Below are positions 54,869 through 63,772 of a stretch of 64,000 nt of DNA, in pieces (the first letter of the stretch is position 1; the number at the start of each line of letters is the position of its first letter). The stretch is taken from the NCBI GenBank assembly GCA_003945285.1, contig AP019005.1, positions 1,971,747-2,035,746 on the forward strand, read 5' to 3'. The notes beneath the pieces are model-generated. The model did not search any database, was not told the origin of the DNA, and saw only the letters and a program-made list of their open reading frames with translations. The DNA comes from Hydrogenimonas sp. GTDB taxonomy: Bacteria; Campylobacterota; Campylobacteria; Campylobacterales; Hydrogenimonadaceae. Position numbers and translations under genes: made by a program.

Positions 54869-54945
54869 TGGAGCCGGTGATGGGACTCGAACCCGCGACC
54901 TGCTGATTACAAATCAGCTGCTCTAGCCAACTGAGCTACACCGGC
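54869..54945 (-). tRNA. tRNA-Thr(UGU)
   Basis: 77 bases. Acceptor GCCGGTG/CACCGGC, anticodon stem CTGAT/ATCAG around TTGTAA (anticodon UGU), T arm GCGGGTTCGAGTCCC-like, CCA encoded. First tRNA of the operon, corresponds to thrU. Confidence 0.96.
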
Positions 54946-54963
54946 GACTAAAAATGGAGTGCA

Positions 54964-54992
54964 ATTTTAATATCTTTTGCTTCAGTTGTCAA
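54964..54992 (-). promoter_or_regulatory. Strong sigma-70 promoter of the tRNA-tuf operon
   Basis: Minus strand: TTGACA (54992-54987), exactly 17 bases, TAAAAT (54969-54964), then about 12 bases to the likely start and the first tRNA at 54945. The best consensus promoter in the window, notable in a group where -35 boxes are often missing. Confidence 0.8.
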
Positions 54993-55163
54993 GCTTTTAT
55001 ACGAAAATCGTCTCAAAGAGGGGCTTTTTATCACTCTTTTCCGTAAATAGAGCCATCCGCCCTGCGTTTATATCTCAGCTTTTGCTGGGATTGACAGCCA
55101 TCTGTACACCTGGAAGCCTGAAAATCGTAGTTTTCGAGATAACGCTGCGCTTTTTGAACAACG

Positions 55164-56270
55164 TCACTCCCTCAGATACTCTATGAGAAAACCGTCGTTT
55201 ATTCTGTACTCCCCTCTGCCGGTGCGCGTAACATGTCCCATATTCTCAAGCCCTCTTAGAACCTGCCTCAAAGCGGCACCCTTCAACTCCTGCTCAAGGC
55301 CGTTGGCCAGTCTGTATATCACATCGTGGTGATGTTTTCTCGCTTTTATCTCCCCGATATACTCCTCTATCAGATCGAGCACCTCATCGTAGCCGTCCAT
55401 ATATGCCTTATTCAGATCCCTCTTTTTGATGGTCTTTATATCTTTTTCAAGTGCCAAATAGTAGAGGTTCTGCATAACCACCATCGTGTTGGCTGGATGG
55501 CCCGACAGCTTCTCCAGCACCTCGTCGAGCGCATCTTCATCCTCAAAAACTATCTTCCTCTTTTTGAATGCGGCGAGAAGATCTCTTTTTATCTCGGCTG
55601 TATCGAAAGGCTCCAGGCTCATCCTGCGGCAGTAGTTGTAAAAAGGGGACTTCCTGTTTTCGAAAATTTCGCTCATTATAGTCTCTATACTTCCCAGGAA
55701 ATAATAACTCACACTCTCGGCATGGTGCTGAATGGTGCCTCTCAGCCTATCCAGAACCCGCTCTTTGGCCACTCCGAATCTGCCTATGTCCTGAAATTCG
55801 TCAAAGACGATATAGAAGCGTCTTTCCAGGCTTGAAGCGAGCTCAAAGATATTGTCGAGGGCGGCGGCTAGAAGCTCATCTTCACCCTTTGTATCCTTCT
55901 GTTCGAAGAGCTTCACCGAAGCTTTTACGATACCCAGATCTACCGAAAGCTCCTTTTCGGCCCTGCCCAGGAGGTCGACCACACTCTTTCTCAGGGCACC
56001 GACAAATCCTTTCATGCCGGCACTCTCGTAGGCTCTGTCTACAATTATCTCCGCCACGGAGGAGAGATTTCTCTCTCTTCTCAGATCGACATATATACAA
56101 TCTTTTTTCGCAACGGCAAAAGCCTGTTTTATCAGCGAGGTTTTTCCGTATCTTCTGGGTGCTTTCACCATTACATCCTGCCCGTCGTCAATATATGCGA
56201 CAAGCTTTTTTACCATTTTCGAGCGGTCAAAGAAGTTTTTGCCGGTTACCGGGCGTCCGACGTTGAACAC
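55164..56270 (-). CDS. STAND-like P-loop ATPase
   Basis: 368 residues from GTG 56270 (MFNVGRPVTGKNFFDR), with AGAGGAGAG upstream. Walker A VKAPRRYGKTSL (about 37-48), Walker B YIVFDEFQDIG, sensor-like YYFLGS, and a C-terminal winged-helix-like part (LRQVLRGLENMGHVTRTGRGEYRINDGFLIEYL). Resembles the archaeal-type ATPases of the STAND clade that carry no effector domain. Its own AT-rich promoter region suggests it is expressed alone. Function unknown. Confidence 0.85.
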   Translation of the reverse strand: MFNVGRPVTGKNFFDRSKMVKKLVAYIDDGQDVMVKAPRRYGKTSLIKQAFAVAKKDCIYVDLRRERNLSSVAEIIVDRAYESAGMKGFVGALRKSVVDLLGRAEKELSVDLGIVKASVKLFEQKDTKGEDELLAAALDNIFELASSLERRFYIVFDEFQDIGRFGVAKERVLDRLRGTIQHHAESVSYYFLGSIETIMSEIFENRKSPFYNYCRRMSLEPFDTAEIKRDLLAAFKKRKIVFEDEDALDEVLEKLSGHPANTMVVMQNLYYLALEKDIKTIKKRDLNKAYMDGYDEVLDLIEEYIGEIKARKHHHDVIYRLANGLEQELKGAALRQVLRGLENMGHVTRTGRGEYRINDGFLIEYLRE

Positions 56271-56374
56271 GGTTCTCTCCTCTGGTTAAATACTTTTATA
56301 TACTATAGCATATATAGATTTCATTAGTAATAGATTTTATATACATCCCGTTCCATACTATATTCAATCCGGGT

Positions 56375-56734
56375 TCAATACCCCTCATCCGTGCCGCTGC
56401 CTCTCGATTTGCGGCTGTAACTCTTTTTACGTTTCGATTTCCTGATCCGGTTCGCCTCATGAAGAATCTCGCTCTTGATCTCGTCGGCCTCCCTCTCGCC
56501 GCCTACCAGCCCTTTCGTCATCTCTATGAAAGCCTCCAGCTTTTCGAAGTAGTCGTTGTAAAGGGGGACTCTCTCCACCTTCTGCAGCTTCTGCAAGGCC
56601 TTTTGAACCATGCTCTCATATTCGCTCTTTTTGAAATCCCCGCCCATGGCGAACGAGACGATCCTGTTCAGATAGCGCTCCAGTTCGCGCCTGTATCTGG
56701 CCATGAGGTACTTCTCTCTTCGCTTCTCATCCAT
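56375..56734 (-). CDS. Small basic hypothetical protein
   Basis: 119 residues, mostly helical (RREKYLMARYRRELERYLNRIVSF..., VQKALQKLQKVERVPLYNDYFEKLEAFIEMTKGLVG) with a Lys/Arg/Ser-rich tail (KSKRKKSYSRKSRGSG). No motif recognised. Begins 14 bases after the sulfite reductase gene, probably the same transcript. The tail might bind nucleic acid; that is a guess. Confidence 0.7.
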   Translation of the reverse strand: MDEKRREKYLMARYRRELERYLNRIVSFAMGGDFKKSEYESMVQKALQKLQKVERVPLYNDYFEKLEAFIEMTKGLVGGEREADEIKSEILHEANRIRKSKRKKSYSRKSRGSGTDEGY

Positions 56735-56748
56735 ATTTCAGTCCGCCT

Positions 56749-58455
56749 TCAACGCGATCTTCTCTCGCTGGGCTTCACATGGTGCACCTGCGGCGCCTCC
56801 TGCTCGTACCACATATCTTTAACTATATATGCCGCGGCCTCGGAAAAGCCCTTCTCTTTGGCGATATCCAGATACTCTTTATCTTCGAAATTCCGCATCA
56901 AAAGCTCCATCCCATCCATATCGGCACGAAGCTTAGCGTCAGATCCGCTCTCCAGCTTCGCCATGAACCAGAGGTTGAGAAACTCCGGTTCGAAACGGTT
57001 CATGACTTTGGCGGAGAACTCCTCGAAAGTGGCACATCCGCTCTCTCTGAACTCCTTCAGCACCAAAGAGACGACCCTTCCCATCTCCGAAAGAGGGACA
57101 CTCTGAAAGACAGCCTCCGCCGCCCTCCTGCCGGAGGTATACTCGGCTCCGAGGAATATCCGTGCCGACCTGTCGTCCCTGCCGAACCTGCTCGACCTGA
57201 GCCCGACTATCCCGATGTCGGCGTGCTTGTGGCGTCCGCACCCCTTCAGGCACCCTGAAAAGCCCACGATCACCCCGCACTCTTCGATCTCTTTTTGCGG
57301 AAGCATGTGGGACTCATCCTTTATGCTCCAGTAGGAGAAGGGGCAGTATTCGCTGCCGGCGCAGGCGACTACGGTGGGGGCGGTATCTCTCCGTTCGAAC
57401 GGCACCTCTCTGTTCCTGAGTCCAAGGATATATATCTGCTGGTCGATACCGAGGCGCACTTCGGCTCCGCTCTCTTTCACGAAAGCGGCGATAGCCTCAA
57501 ACTCTTCAGGACCCACCACGCCGTAATCGGTACGGTAGCGGTAGCCGAAACTCCCGTCGGCAAGCTCTTCGAAATCTTCAAAATCCCTCTTTTGGAGCAG
57601 AAGCTCACCCTCCTGCGCCCAGGGCTTTTCGTAGAACTCCGAAATCTTCTGTTTCAACCCCTCCATGCCGATATCCTCTATCATATGAAAGAGGCGGCTT
57701 CTGGTCCGTTTCTCCCTCGAGCCGTAGCGGTTGAAGGCGAGTATCAGGGCTTCGAAAAAGGGGACTGCCTCGTCTGGTTTTAAAAAGATGTCGGCGCTCA
57801 TAGCGACTTCCGTATTTTTCCCGCCGATATAGACGTTGAAGCCGAACCCGTTATCTCTTTTCGCAAGCGCGAAGAGAAGATCGTTCGAAAAGAGCGGCAT
57901 TGCGTTTTGGCGCATTCCGGTAATCCCTGTCGAGACACGTCTGGGCAGCATTCCTACGAGGTCCGGGTTTCTTATAAAGAAGCTCTGCATCCTCTCTATC
58001 AGCGGATAGACCTCTATTTCGCAGCTTCGCCCCCTTCCGTCATACGGGTCCGTGACGACGTTTCTTATGTTGTCTCCGAAGGTCTGCCAGGTCGTGAGAC
58101 CATCCATGGCGTTCACCTCTTTGAAGACCTCCAGGATGTTGTCGGGCTCGAGTCCGTGAAGCTGAATGCCCGCACGTGCCGTCAGCACCATCTGAAGATC
58201 GTGCTCTTTGACAATGCCCGCTATGGAGGAGAAGTGCTCCGCCTTTATACGTCCGCCCGCGGTGCGGATACGGAGCATGAATGTCTCCTCTTCGAGCTCG
58301 CTGTTGTAGATGCCGAAACACTGTAGGTAGAAGCGGTCTCCCTCTCCGAGACTCTCGAAGTCGAGAGTGTCGAGCATCTCGAAGTAGTCGTAGGGGCGCA
58401 TAGCGGCTTTGAACTGTTCGAACTTTTTTAGCGTCAGGTGCTGAGCGGGTAACAT
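56749..58455 (-). CDS. Siroheme sulfite/nitrite reductase
   Basis: 568 residues from ATG 58455 (MLPAQHLTLKKFEQF). Two pseudo-repeats of the NirA/CysI fold; siroheme and [4Fe-4S] ligands are in CAGSEYC (C-x5-C) and GCLKGCGRH (C-x3-C). Arg in LPRRVSTGITG contacts siroheme. Reduces sulfite to sulfide or nitrite to ammonia with six electrons from ferredoxin; the substrate cannot be settled by reading. No flavoprotein partner gene nearby. Confidence 0.88.
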   Translation of the reverse strand: MLPAQHLTLKKFEQFKAAMRPYDYFEMLDTLDFESLGEGDRFYLQCFGIYNSELEEETFMLRIRTAGGRIKAEHFSSIAGIVKEHDLQMVLTARAGIQLHGLEPDNILEVFKEVNAMDGLTTWQTFGDNIRNVVTDPYDGRGRSCEIEVYPLIERMQSFFIRNPDLVGMLPRRVSTGITGMRQNAMPLFSNDLLFALAKRDNGFGFNVYIGGKNTEVAMSADIFLKPDEAVPFFEALILAFNRYGSREKRTRSRLFHMIEDIGMEGLKQKISEFYEKPWAQEGELLLQKRDFEDFEELADGSFGYRYRTDYGVVGPEEFEAIAAFVKESGAEVRLGIDQQIYILGLRNREVPFERRDTAPTVVACAGSEYCPFSYWSIKDESHMLPQKEIEECGVIVGFSGCLKGCGRHKHADIGIVGLRSSRFGRDDRSARIFLGAEYTSGRRAAEAVFQSVPLSEMGRVVSLVLKEFRESGCATFEEFSAKVMNRFEPEFLNLWFMAKLESGSDAKLRADMDGMELLMRNFEDKEYLDIAKEKGFSEAAAYIVKDMWYEQEAPQVHHVKPSERRSR

Positions 58456-58470
58456 TTTGTACAACCTTGC

Positions 58471-59340
58471 TTATGGAGTGCTTTTCGCCCCGGTCGGGCT
58501 GTGGCTAATTTTACTCAATTTTTCCGCCGGCGGAGTTGACGGATGTCGTATAGGAAGAAAAAGAAGAGGGTCTACATAGACGGAATCTATCATCACACCG
58601 AAATGGAGGTGCGGCCCCGTAACCCTGCCGGTAGAGCCGACATACCCGACTATATCACCTCTTTTCAGGCGCTCGCCCGGATGTACGGCTATTTTGTCAA
58701 GGTGCGCGTAGACGGTTACGAGGCCGCCGTTGTGCTCTATAAAAACGAGATTGCCGCTGAAGAAAAAGCTGCCCGCATCCACCACCGTGCCGTCTGCCGC
58801 AGCCACAACCGGTTCTCCTTTCGGGGCGGCTATATCTATACCCTTGTGCGGACTCCCCGGCTTGCCGTTGAAGACTCTTCTCAGTCCGAAAGGGCTGCTC
58901 ACTATGCCCTCGAGCGGCCAGATAAAATCTACATTCGCGAGCCCCGGCGACCTGAACGATTTGGCTCTCCGCTTTCTCTTGCGCTCTTTTGCAATTCGTT
59001 TCATATCTTCCCTGTTCGGCTCCACTTTGCGTCTGTTTTTTATCTTCAGCCGCTGAACGGCGTACTCTTTGCCCTCTATTTCAACCTCCCTCAACACATC
59101 TGCGCCGATGTAGGCCTTGTAGCGCCCGGGAGCGGTCTCCAATGGAACCGGCAAAAGTGCGTAAAGCTGCTCTTTCTCTCTGAAAAAGGTGCCTCTTTTG
59201 TCCAGAAATTTTACAGGTGTAGTGTTGTTGTCTACAGGCAGTACCAGGATACCGCCGGGAACGGGTGAGTCTCCGGGCATAGAGAGGGCCGCGGAGCAGA
59301 AAAGAAGAAGATATAGAGTGTAAAAATATAGAAGGCGCAT
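58471..59340 (-). CDS. M23 (LytM-type) peptidoglycan endopeptidase
   Basis: 289 residues. Signal peptide about 1-20 (FCSAALS). A small beta domain, a very basic segment (KNRRKVEPNREDMKRIAKERKRKRRAK), then LytM: HKGIDIAAPKGEPV, HNGGLVTVYAHLDK and TGPHLHFGV give the zinc ligands HxxxD and HxH. Cuts peptide cross-links in the periplasm and resembles cell-shape endopeptidases of Campylobacterota, though that role is inferred. Confidence 0.92.
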   Translation of the reverse strand: MRLLYFYTLYLLLFCSAALSMPGDSPVPGGILVLPVDNNTTPVKFLDKRGTFFREKEQLYALLPVPLETAPGRYKAYIGADVLREVEIEGKEYAVQRLKIKNRRKVEPNREDMKRIAKERKRKRRAKSFRSPGLANVDFIWPLEGIVSSPFGLRRVFNGKPGSPHKGIDIAAPKGEPVVAAADGTVVDAGSFFFSGNLVFIEHNGGLVTVYAHLDKIAVHPGERLKRGDIVGYVGSTGRVTGPHLHFGVMIDSVYVDPLLFLPIRHPSTPPAEKLSKISHSPTGAKSTP

Positions 59341-59349
59341 ACGGCATTT

Positions 59350-59403
59350 TACCCAAATCTCGAAATAGAATAGTTTGAATATCTCTATTTCGAGATTCGG
59401 GTT
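59350..59403 (+). repeat. REP-like inverted repeat, copy 2
   Basis: Arms CCAAATCTCGAAATAGAATA and its near-complement TCTCTATTTCGAGATTCGG separated by about 10 bases, making a 54-base hairpin. It shares a 27-base run with copy 1 in opposite genomic orientation but lacks about 33 internal bases. Between the RhlE gene and the M23 peptidase gene. Confidence 0.75.
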
Positions 59404-59479
59404 TTAGCACATATGGGCACCCCGTCCGAAACAGTTGGGTCGGGAGCCTGCGCTACGCAGATATGCGCAGCGTCGCCGG

Positions 59480-60739
59480 TCAGGATCTTTTGCGGAAAGT
59501 TCTGCCTTCACGGCCGCCGGAGGCTCCTCTGCGGCCCGAAGAGCCGAAGCCCCTGCCTCTGCCGCCGCTTCTCGGGCGCTTCCCGGAAGCTTCGGCCTTG
59601 ATGGACGGGTCCGGATGAAAACCCTCTACCAGAACCCTCTCTATCTGCGAACCAGTCACTCTTTCGATTTTATGGAGCAGGTGCTTCTCGTCTACGGAGA
59701 CCAGGGAAAAGGCTTCACCGGCGTTGCCGGCGCGACCCGTTCTGCCTATGCGGTGCACATAGTCTTCGGCCACTTCGGGCAGGTCGAAGTTGACGACCTG
59801 GCCCAGTCTGTCGATATCGATACCTCGTGCAGCCACATCCGTAGCGACAAGAACGCGGACACGTCCATCTTTGAAAGCTTTAAGCGCCTTCATGCGCGCC
59901 GCCTGCGTCTTGTTTCCGTGAATGGAGGTACTGGGCAGGCCGTCTTGCGCAAGGCGTCTCGAGAGCTTGTCGGCTCCATGCTTTGTGCGGGTAAATACAA
60001 GTACCTGTTTCCAGTTGTTGGTTCCGATAAGATGGCTCAGCAGATCGGCCTTTTTAACCCTGTCTACCGGGTGGATGGTCTGTTTTATACGGTCTGCGGT
60101 GGTGTTGTCAGCCGCCACTTTTATCATACGGGGCTCTTTCAGAATCGTTTTGCTGAGGCGCTTTATCTCCTCTGAGAAGGTTGCCGAAAAGAGAAGATTC
60201 TGCCTGAAGTGGGGAAGCTCCGCGATGATCTTTTTTATATCGTTTATAAAGCCCATATCGAGCATTCTGTCCGCCTCATCCAGCACGAGTATCTCAACTC
60301 TGCTCAGATCGACGTTGCGCTGGTTGAGATGGTCGAGCAGGCGGCCGGGGGTGGCGACGAGAATATCGACACCGTTGCGCAGCGCACGGGTCTGCGGATG
60401 CAGTGAGACACCGCCGTAAACTTCCGCGCTCTTGAGCTTTAGATACTTCCCGTATGTACGCACGCTCTGGTGCACCTGCGCGGCCAGCTCTCTGGTGGGT
60501 GTGAGCACAAGTGCGCGGACATAGCGTCTGCCCTCCCCTTTCTTGTCGGAGAACTTCTGCAGCATCGGGAGTGTAAAAGCGGCTGTTTTTCCGGTACCGG
60601 TCTGAGCGGCAGCGAGAAGATCTTCCCCATCCAGAATGGCCGGAATAGCTTCAGCCTGGATCGGTGTAGGTTCGGTGTAGCCCTCCTCTTCGACGGCACG
60701 CATGATACGGGGGTTCAGGTTCAAAGCCTTAAAAGACAT
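59480..60739 (-). CDS. rhlE: DEAD-box RNA helicase, RhlE type
   Basis: 419 residues from ATG 60739 ([18 protein letters not shown]). Q-motif [11 protein letters not shown], motif [16 protein letters not shown], and [11 protein letters not shown]-terminal tail of about 35 residues rich in Arg and Gly, typical for RNA affinity. Probably helps ribosome assembly or RNA turnover. Monocistronic or with the M23 gene. Confidence 0.93.
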   Translation of the reverse strand: MSFKALNLNPRIMRAVEEEGYTEPTPIQAEAIPAILDGEDLLAAAQTGTGKTAAFTLPMLQKFSDKKGEGRRYVRALVLTPTRELAAQVHQSVRTYGKYLKLKSAEVYGGVSLHPQTRALRNGVDILVATPGRLLDHLNQRNVDLSRVEILVLDEADRMLDMGFINDIKKIIAELPHFRQNLLFSATFSEEIKRLSKTILKEPRMIKVAADNTTADRIKQTIHPVDRVKKADLLSHLIGTNNWKQVLVFTRTKHGADKLSRRLAQDGLPSTSIHGNKTQAARMKALKAFKDGRVRVLVATDVAARGIDIDRLGQVVNFDLPEVAEDYVHRIGRTGRAGNAGEAFSLVSVDEKHLLHKIERVTGSQIERVLVEGFHPDPSIKAEASGKRPRSGGRGRGFGSSGRRGASGGREGRTFRKRS

Positions 60740-61200
60740 AGATTTTCTTTCTGTTTTAACCCGCCGTAGATCTGTCTTGAGATCCATTCGGTCACGAGTT
60801 GAACATTTGGTTTGGATTTTTGTGAGTAGATAAAAGAAAGCGACTTTTTTAGGAGTGTTGTTCGATATTTACTCGCTCCGTAGAGCATTTAAAGAGAGAC
60901 CGAGTCCCTTTTGGTTGACCGGAGTATAGCTGAAGTTGCACAAAAGGTCAAGGTCCTGTATTGGTCCGAAACAGATGTCCAAAGGGCCGGGCAGCTCAAA
61001 GCCTGTGCCCTTGAGGATACCTCTAACCCCTCTGAGTTCATAGCTTTGAGAGCTTTTGCGCAGACAAGGCGCTTCGGTAAAGATGTTATACTCATGTTAT
61101 ATATGTTACGCAAAGCTGAGAAATAGCAGATTTCGGGAGGAGGCTGCGCATAGAGCTTAACCTCCTCCGGTTGTTCAAACAAAAGAGTGGAGAGTTCAGT
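60740..61200. other. Intergenic between rhlE and hemerythrin
   Basis: About 460 bases without a supported gene. An open frame at 60911-61126 starts only with TTG and has no recognised similarity. Near its right end the hairpin GGAGGAGG-17-CCTCCTCC (61136-61168) lies in the expected leader of the hemerythrin message. Confidence 0.4.
61136..61168 (+). promoter_or_regulatory. Leader hairpin before hemerythrin
   Basis: GGAGGAGG and CCTCCTCC are perfect complements 17 bases apart, 32 bases before the ATG. The stem carries ribosome-site-like GGAGG, so it could hold off false initiation or stabilise the message. Confidence 0.35.
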
Positions 61201-61605
61201 ATGGTAGACAAAAAGAGACTCCCGAGAGTCAGTTTCGAAGATATGAACACGATGCACTACGAAGAGGTAGATTTCATCAATGATCTTTTCGAACAGTTGG
61301 AGAGCGGTTCAGACATGGGTGTGACATCCGCACTGGAGGCTCTGCTGGAGCATATGCAGAAGCATTTCGGGTATGAGGAGGAGATGCTGAAAAACAGAGG
61401 GTTCGGCATGTTCGACATACACAGGAACGACCATAACCGCATCATGGGCGAGACACGGATGGCCTATATGAACTGGCGTAACTTCAAAGATCGTGAAGCC
61501 CTGAAGGAGTTTATGGAGGATGAGTTCATGGAGTGGCTCAATCTTCACATTCAGGCTATGGACAGCGTAGCGGCAGATTTTCTCAGCCGCCTAGACGATT
61601 CTTAG
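61201..61605 (+). CDS. Bacteriohemerythrin-like protein
   Basis: 134 residues from ATG 61201, with GGAGAG seven bases upstream. Four-helix iron protein with the ligand pattern MHYEEVDFIN, HMQKHFGYEEEML, HRNDHNRIM and NLHIQAMD (His and carboxylates for a diiron site). Binds oxygen or nitric oxide, or acts as an O2 buffer, in many microaerophiles. Its last 15 bases overlap the flavodoxin gene tail to tail. Confidence 0.9.
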   Translation: MVDKKRLPRVSFEDMNTMHYEEVDFINDLFEQLESGSDMGVTSALEALLEHMQKHFGYEEEMLKNRGFGMFDIHRNDHNRIMGETRMAYMNWRNFKDREALKEFMEDEFMEWLNLHIQAMDSVAADFLSRLDDS

Positions 61606-62127
61606 GGGCTCGTCGGTATCTCTTCCGAAGAGCTCTTTTTTCAGCCCTTCTGTCCATTTCCGGACTCTTTGTTCTGTAAGCTCCTCCTGGTTCTCTTCAT
61701 CTATTGCGAGTCCCACGAAGGCTCCCTCTCTCACGGCTCTCGATTCGTCGAAATCGTACCCCTCCGCAGGCCAGCCGCCGCCGACTGTTTTTGCACCGTT
61801 TTCTACCGCCTGCCCGTAGAGTATTCCCATGGCGTCCACAAACGTATCCGGGTACTCCTCCTGATCGCCGAGACCGAAGAGGGCTACCGTTTTGCCCTTC
61901 AGGTCTATCTTTTTGAACTCGTCGAAAAAATCCTCCCAGTCATCCTGCAGATCTCCGTCGCCCCATGTTGAGCTGCCGAGTATCAAAATATCGTACCTGT
62001 CGAAATCTTCCGCCTTCGCGTCTGCTATATCGATGAGGTCTGAGTCGATACCGAGCGCCTCTTTTATCATTTTCGCGACCCTTTCGGTTGCACCGCCGCT
62101 GCTTCCGTAAAATATTCCTACACTCAT
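61591..62127 (-). CDS. fldA: Flavodoxin
   Basis: 178 residues, long-chain type. FMN phosphate loop GIFYGSSGGATERVA (usual T/SxTGxT slightly changed), STWGDGDLQDDWEDFF and LGDQEEYPDTFVDAMG around the isoalloxazine. Low-potential electron carrier; essential in Helicobacter, where it takes electrons from pyruvate oxidoreductase, and a proposed donor for the unusual complex I in Campylobacter. The same role could hold here. Confidence 0.95.
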   Translation of the reverse strand: MSVGIFYGSSGGATERVAKMIKEALGIDSDLIDIADAKAEDFDRYDILILGSSTWGDGDLQDDWEDFFDEFKKIDLKGKTVALFGLGDQEEYPDTFVDAMGILYGQAVENGAKTVGGGWPAEGYDFDESRAVREGAFVGLAIDEENQEELTEQRVRKWTEGLKKELFGRDTDEPLRIV

Positions 62128-62285
62128 TTCGGCTCCTTTTTCCGTTTCGCCATATTTGGCGAATAGACTTGATTGTCTATATTAATTCCTTTTTGTGTAA
62201 TTTTTGTGTATCACGGGGTCTGTGGCGGCAAAAAGAGTCCAAAAATTCCGATTCTTTTGGTAAACTTCACCAAAAAGAGATGACC

Positions 62286-63026
62286 ATGACGATACTTTTC
62301 GCTCCGAGTGAGGCAAAAAAAGAGGGCGGCAGCGGGCATATGGACAGAGACTCCTTCTGCCTGCCGGATCTCTACGACAAGAGGGTGGAGGCTGCCGAAA
62401 GATACAACGAAATGCTCAAAAACGGCTCGATGGAAGAGATTTCAAAGCTTACCGGCATAAAGGATGAAAAGCAGCTAGAGCGCTACCGTACCGACATCTT
62501 CACCGCTCCGGTAATGAGAGCGGCGGAGCGTTACGACGGTGTTGCCTACAGCTACCTGGAGTACACTTCTCTCACACCGGAAGCGCAGAGATATGTAGAT
62601 GAACATCTGCTCATATTCTCCAATCTCTTCGGCCCTATCCGCGCGAAGGATCTGATTCCAGACTACAAGCTCAAACAGGGGGAGCATATAGGCTCATTCG
62701 CACCTGAAAAGTTCTACAGGGAGCACTTCACGCAAGCGCTGGACGACTACCTGTCGGAGCGTGGGCCGGTGGTCGATCTCAGGGCCGGTTTCTATGAAAA
62801 GTTCTACAAGCTCTCTATGCCCTCCATTACCATGAAGTTCCTCAAAAACGGCAAGAGTGTAAGCCACTGGGCAAAGGCGTACAGGGGCAGAGTCTTGAAA
62901 GAGATGGCAAAGCGTGGTATTATGGATGAAGAGAGTCTGCTGGCTATGGATATAGAGAATCTGGCCATAGTCGAAATAAAGCAGATCAAAAACAGAAAAG
63001 AGATCGTTTACGAGATAGTACAGTGA
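62286..63026 (+). CDS. YaaA/DUF328 family protein
   Basis: 246 residues from ATG 62286 (MTILFAPSEAKKEGG); the other ATG at 62280 is two codons upstream. The family opening xxLxSPxK is here LFAPSEAKK; KFLKNGKSVSHWAKAYRGRV is the C-terminal basic segment. E. coli YaaA lowers free iron and protects DNA under peroxide stress. Overlaps bpt by four bases (GTGA). Confidence 0.85.
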   Translation: MTILFAPSEAKKEGGSGHMDRDSFCLPDLYDKRVEAAERYNEMLKNGSMEEISKLTGIKDEKQLERYRTDIFTAPVMRAAERYDGVAYSYLEYTSLTPEAQRYVDEHLLIFSNLFGPIRAKDLIPDYKLKQGEHIGSFAPEKFYREHFTQALDDYLSERGPVVDLRAGFYEKFYKLSMPSITMKFLKNGKSVSHWAKAYRGRVLKEMAKRGIMDEESLLAMDIENLAIVEIKQIKNRKEIVYEIVQ

Positions 63027-63772
63027 ATATTCAGGAAAACAGCGAACACTCCATAGACTTCTGTATGCTCGACTACCGGTGCAGCTATCTTCCGGAGATG
63101 AAGACGCGAATGTACTACCGCTATATGCGAAATGCGAGCAGAGCTCTTGTCTCGAAGCTGGTCGAACGCGGATGGAGACGCTTCGGATGCTACTTCTTCC
63201 ACCCTATCTGCGCCGGATGCAGCGCCTGCAAAAGCCTGCGGATAGATGCGCAGAACTTCACCCTCTTTAGGTCACAGAAGCGTGTCATGAAAAAAAACCG
63301 GGATACGCTGATACATATAAGAACACCCGGCATGACGCAGGAGCACCTCGACCTCTACAACCGTTTCCACAAACATAAAAGCGAGACGGTCGGCTGGAAC
63401 TACACCCCTATAAATCCGCAGCTCTATTACGAAAATTTCGTAGACGGAGCGCACGATTTCGGAAAAGAGGTGCTCTACTTCAGAGACGACAGGCTGGTCG
63501 GGGTAGACCTCATAGACATCACCGAAGACGGCATCTCTTCAATATACTTCTACTACGATCCCGACTACTCCCCGTTTTCGCTGGGAACCTACTCTCTCCT
63601 GATGCAGATAGAGCTTGCGAAGAGGATGGATCTGCGCTGGATCTATCTCGGCTACTGGGTCGACGGATGCCGCTCATTCGCATACAAGATGAACTACCGC
63701 CCCCTGGAGATCCTCGACGGCTTTCCCCCGCTGGAAGAGAGAGCGGTTTGGATACCGCTGCAGCAGGCATAA
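63023..63772 (+). CDS. bpt: Aspartate/glutamate leucyltransferase
   Basis: 249 residues from GTG 63023, overlapping the YaaA stop. Contains FHPICAGCSACKSLRIDA, the N-terminal zinc/heme-like Cys motif of ATE1-type transferases, and GTYSLLMQIELAKRMDLRWIYLGYWVDGCRSFAYKMNYRP of the GNAT-like half. Adds Leu from tRNA to proteins starting with Asp or Glu, marking them for ClpS/ClpAP. Translation coupled to the gene before it. Confidence 0.95.
   Translation: MNIQENSEHSIDFCMLDYRCSYLPEMKTRMYYRYMRNASRALVSKLVERGWRRFGCYFFHPICAGCSACKSLRIDAQNFTLFRSQKRVMKKNRDTLIHIRTPGMTQEHLDLYNRFHKHKSETVGWNYTPINPQLYYENFVDGAHDFGKEVLYFRDDRLVGVDLIDITEDGISSIYFYYDPDYSPFSLGTYSLLMQIELAKRMDLRWIYLGYWVDGCRSFAYKMNYRPLEILDGFPPLEERAVWIPLQQA

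Noticed and set aside
55164..56270. Defence NTPase of a phage immunity locus
   Set aside because: No effector, nuclease or toxin gene is nearby, so immunity cannot be argued from this window.
60911..61126. 71-codon frame starting with TTG before the hemerythrin gene
   Set aside because: Weak start, no ribosome site, no recognised motif; composition like spacer.
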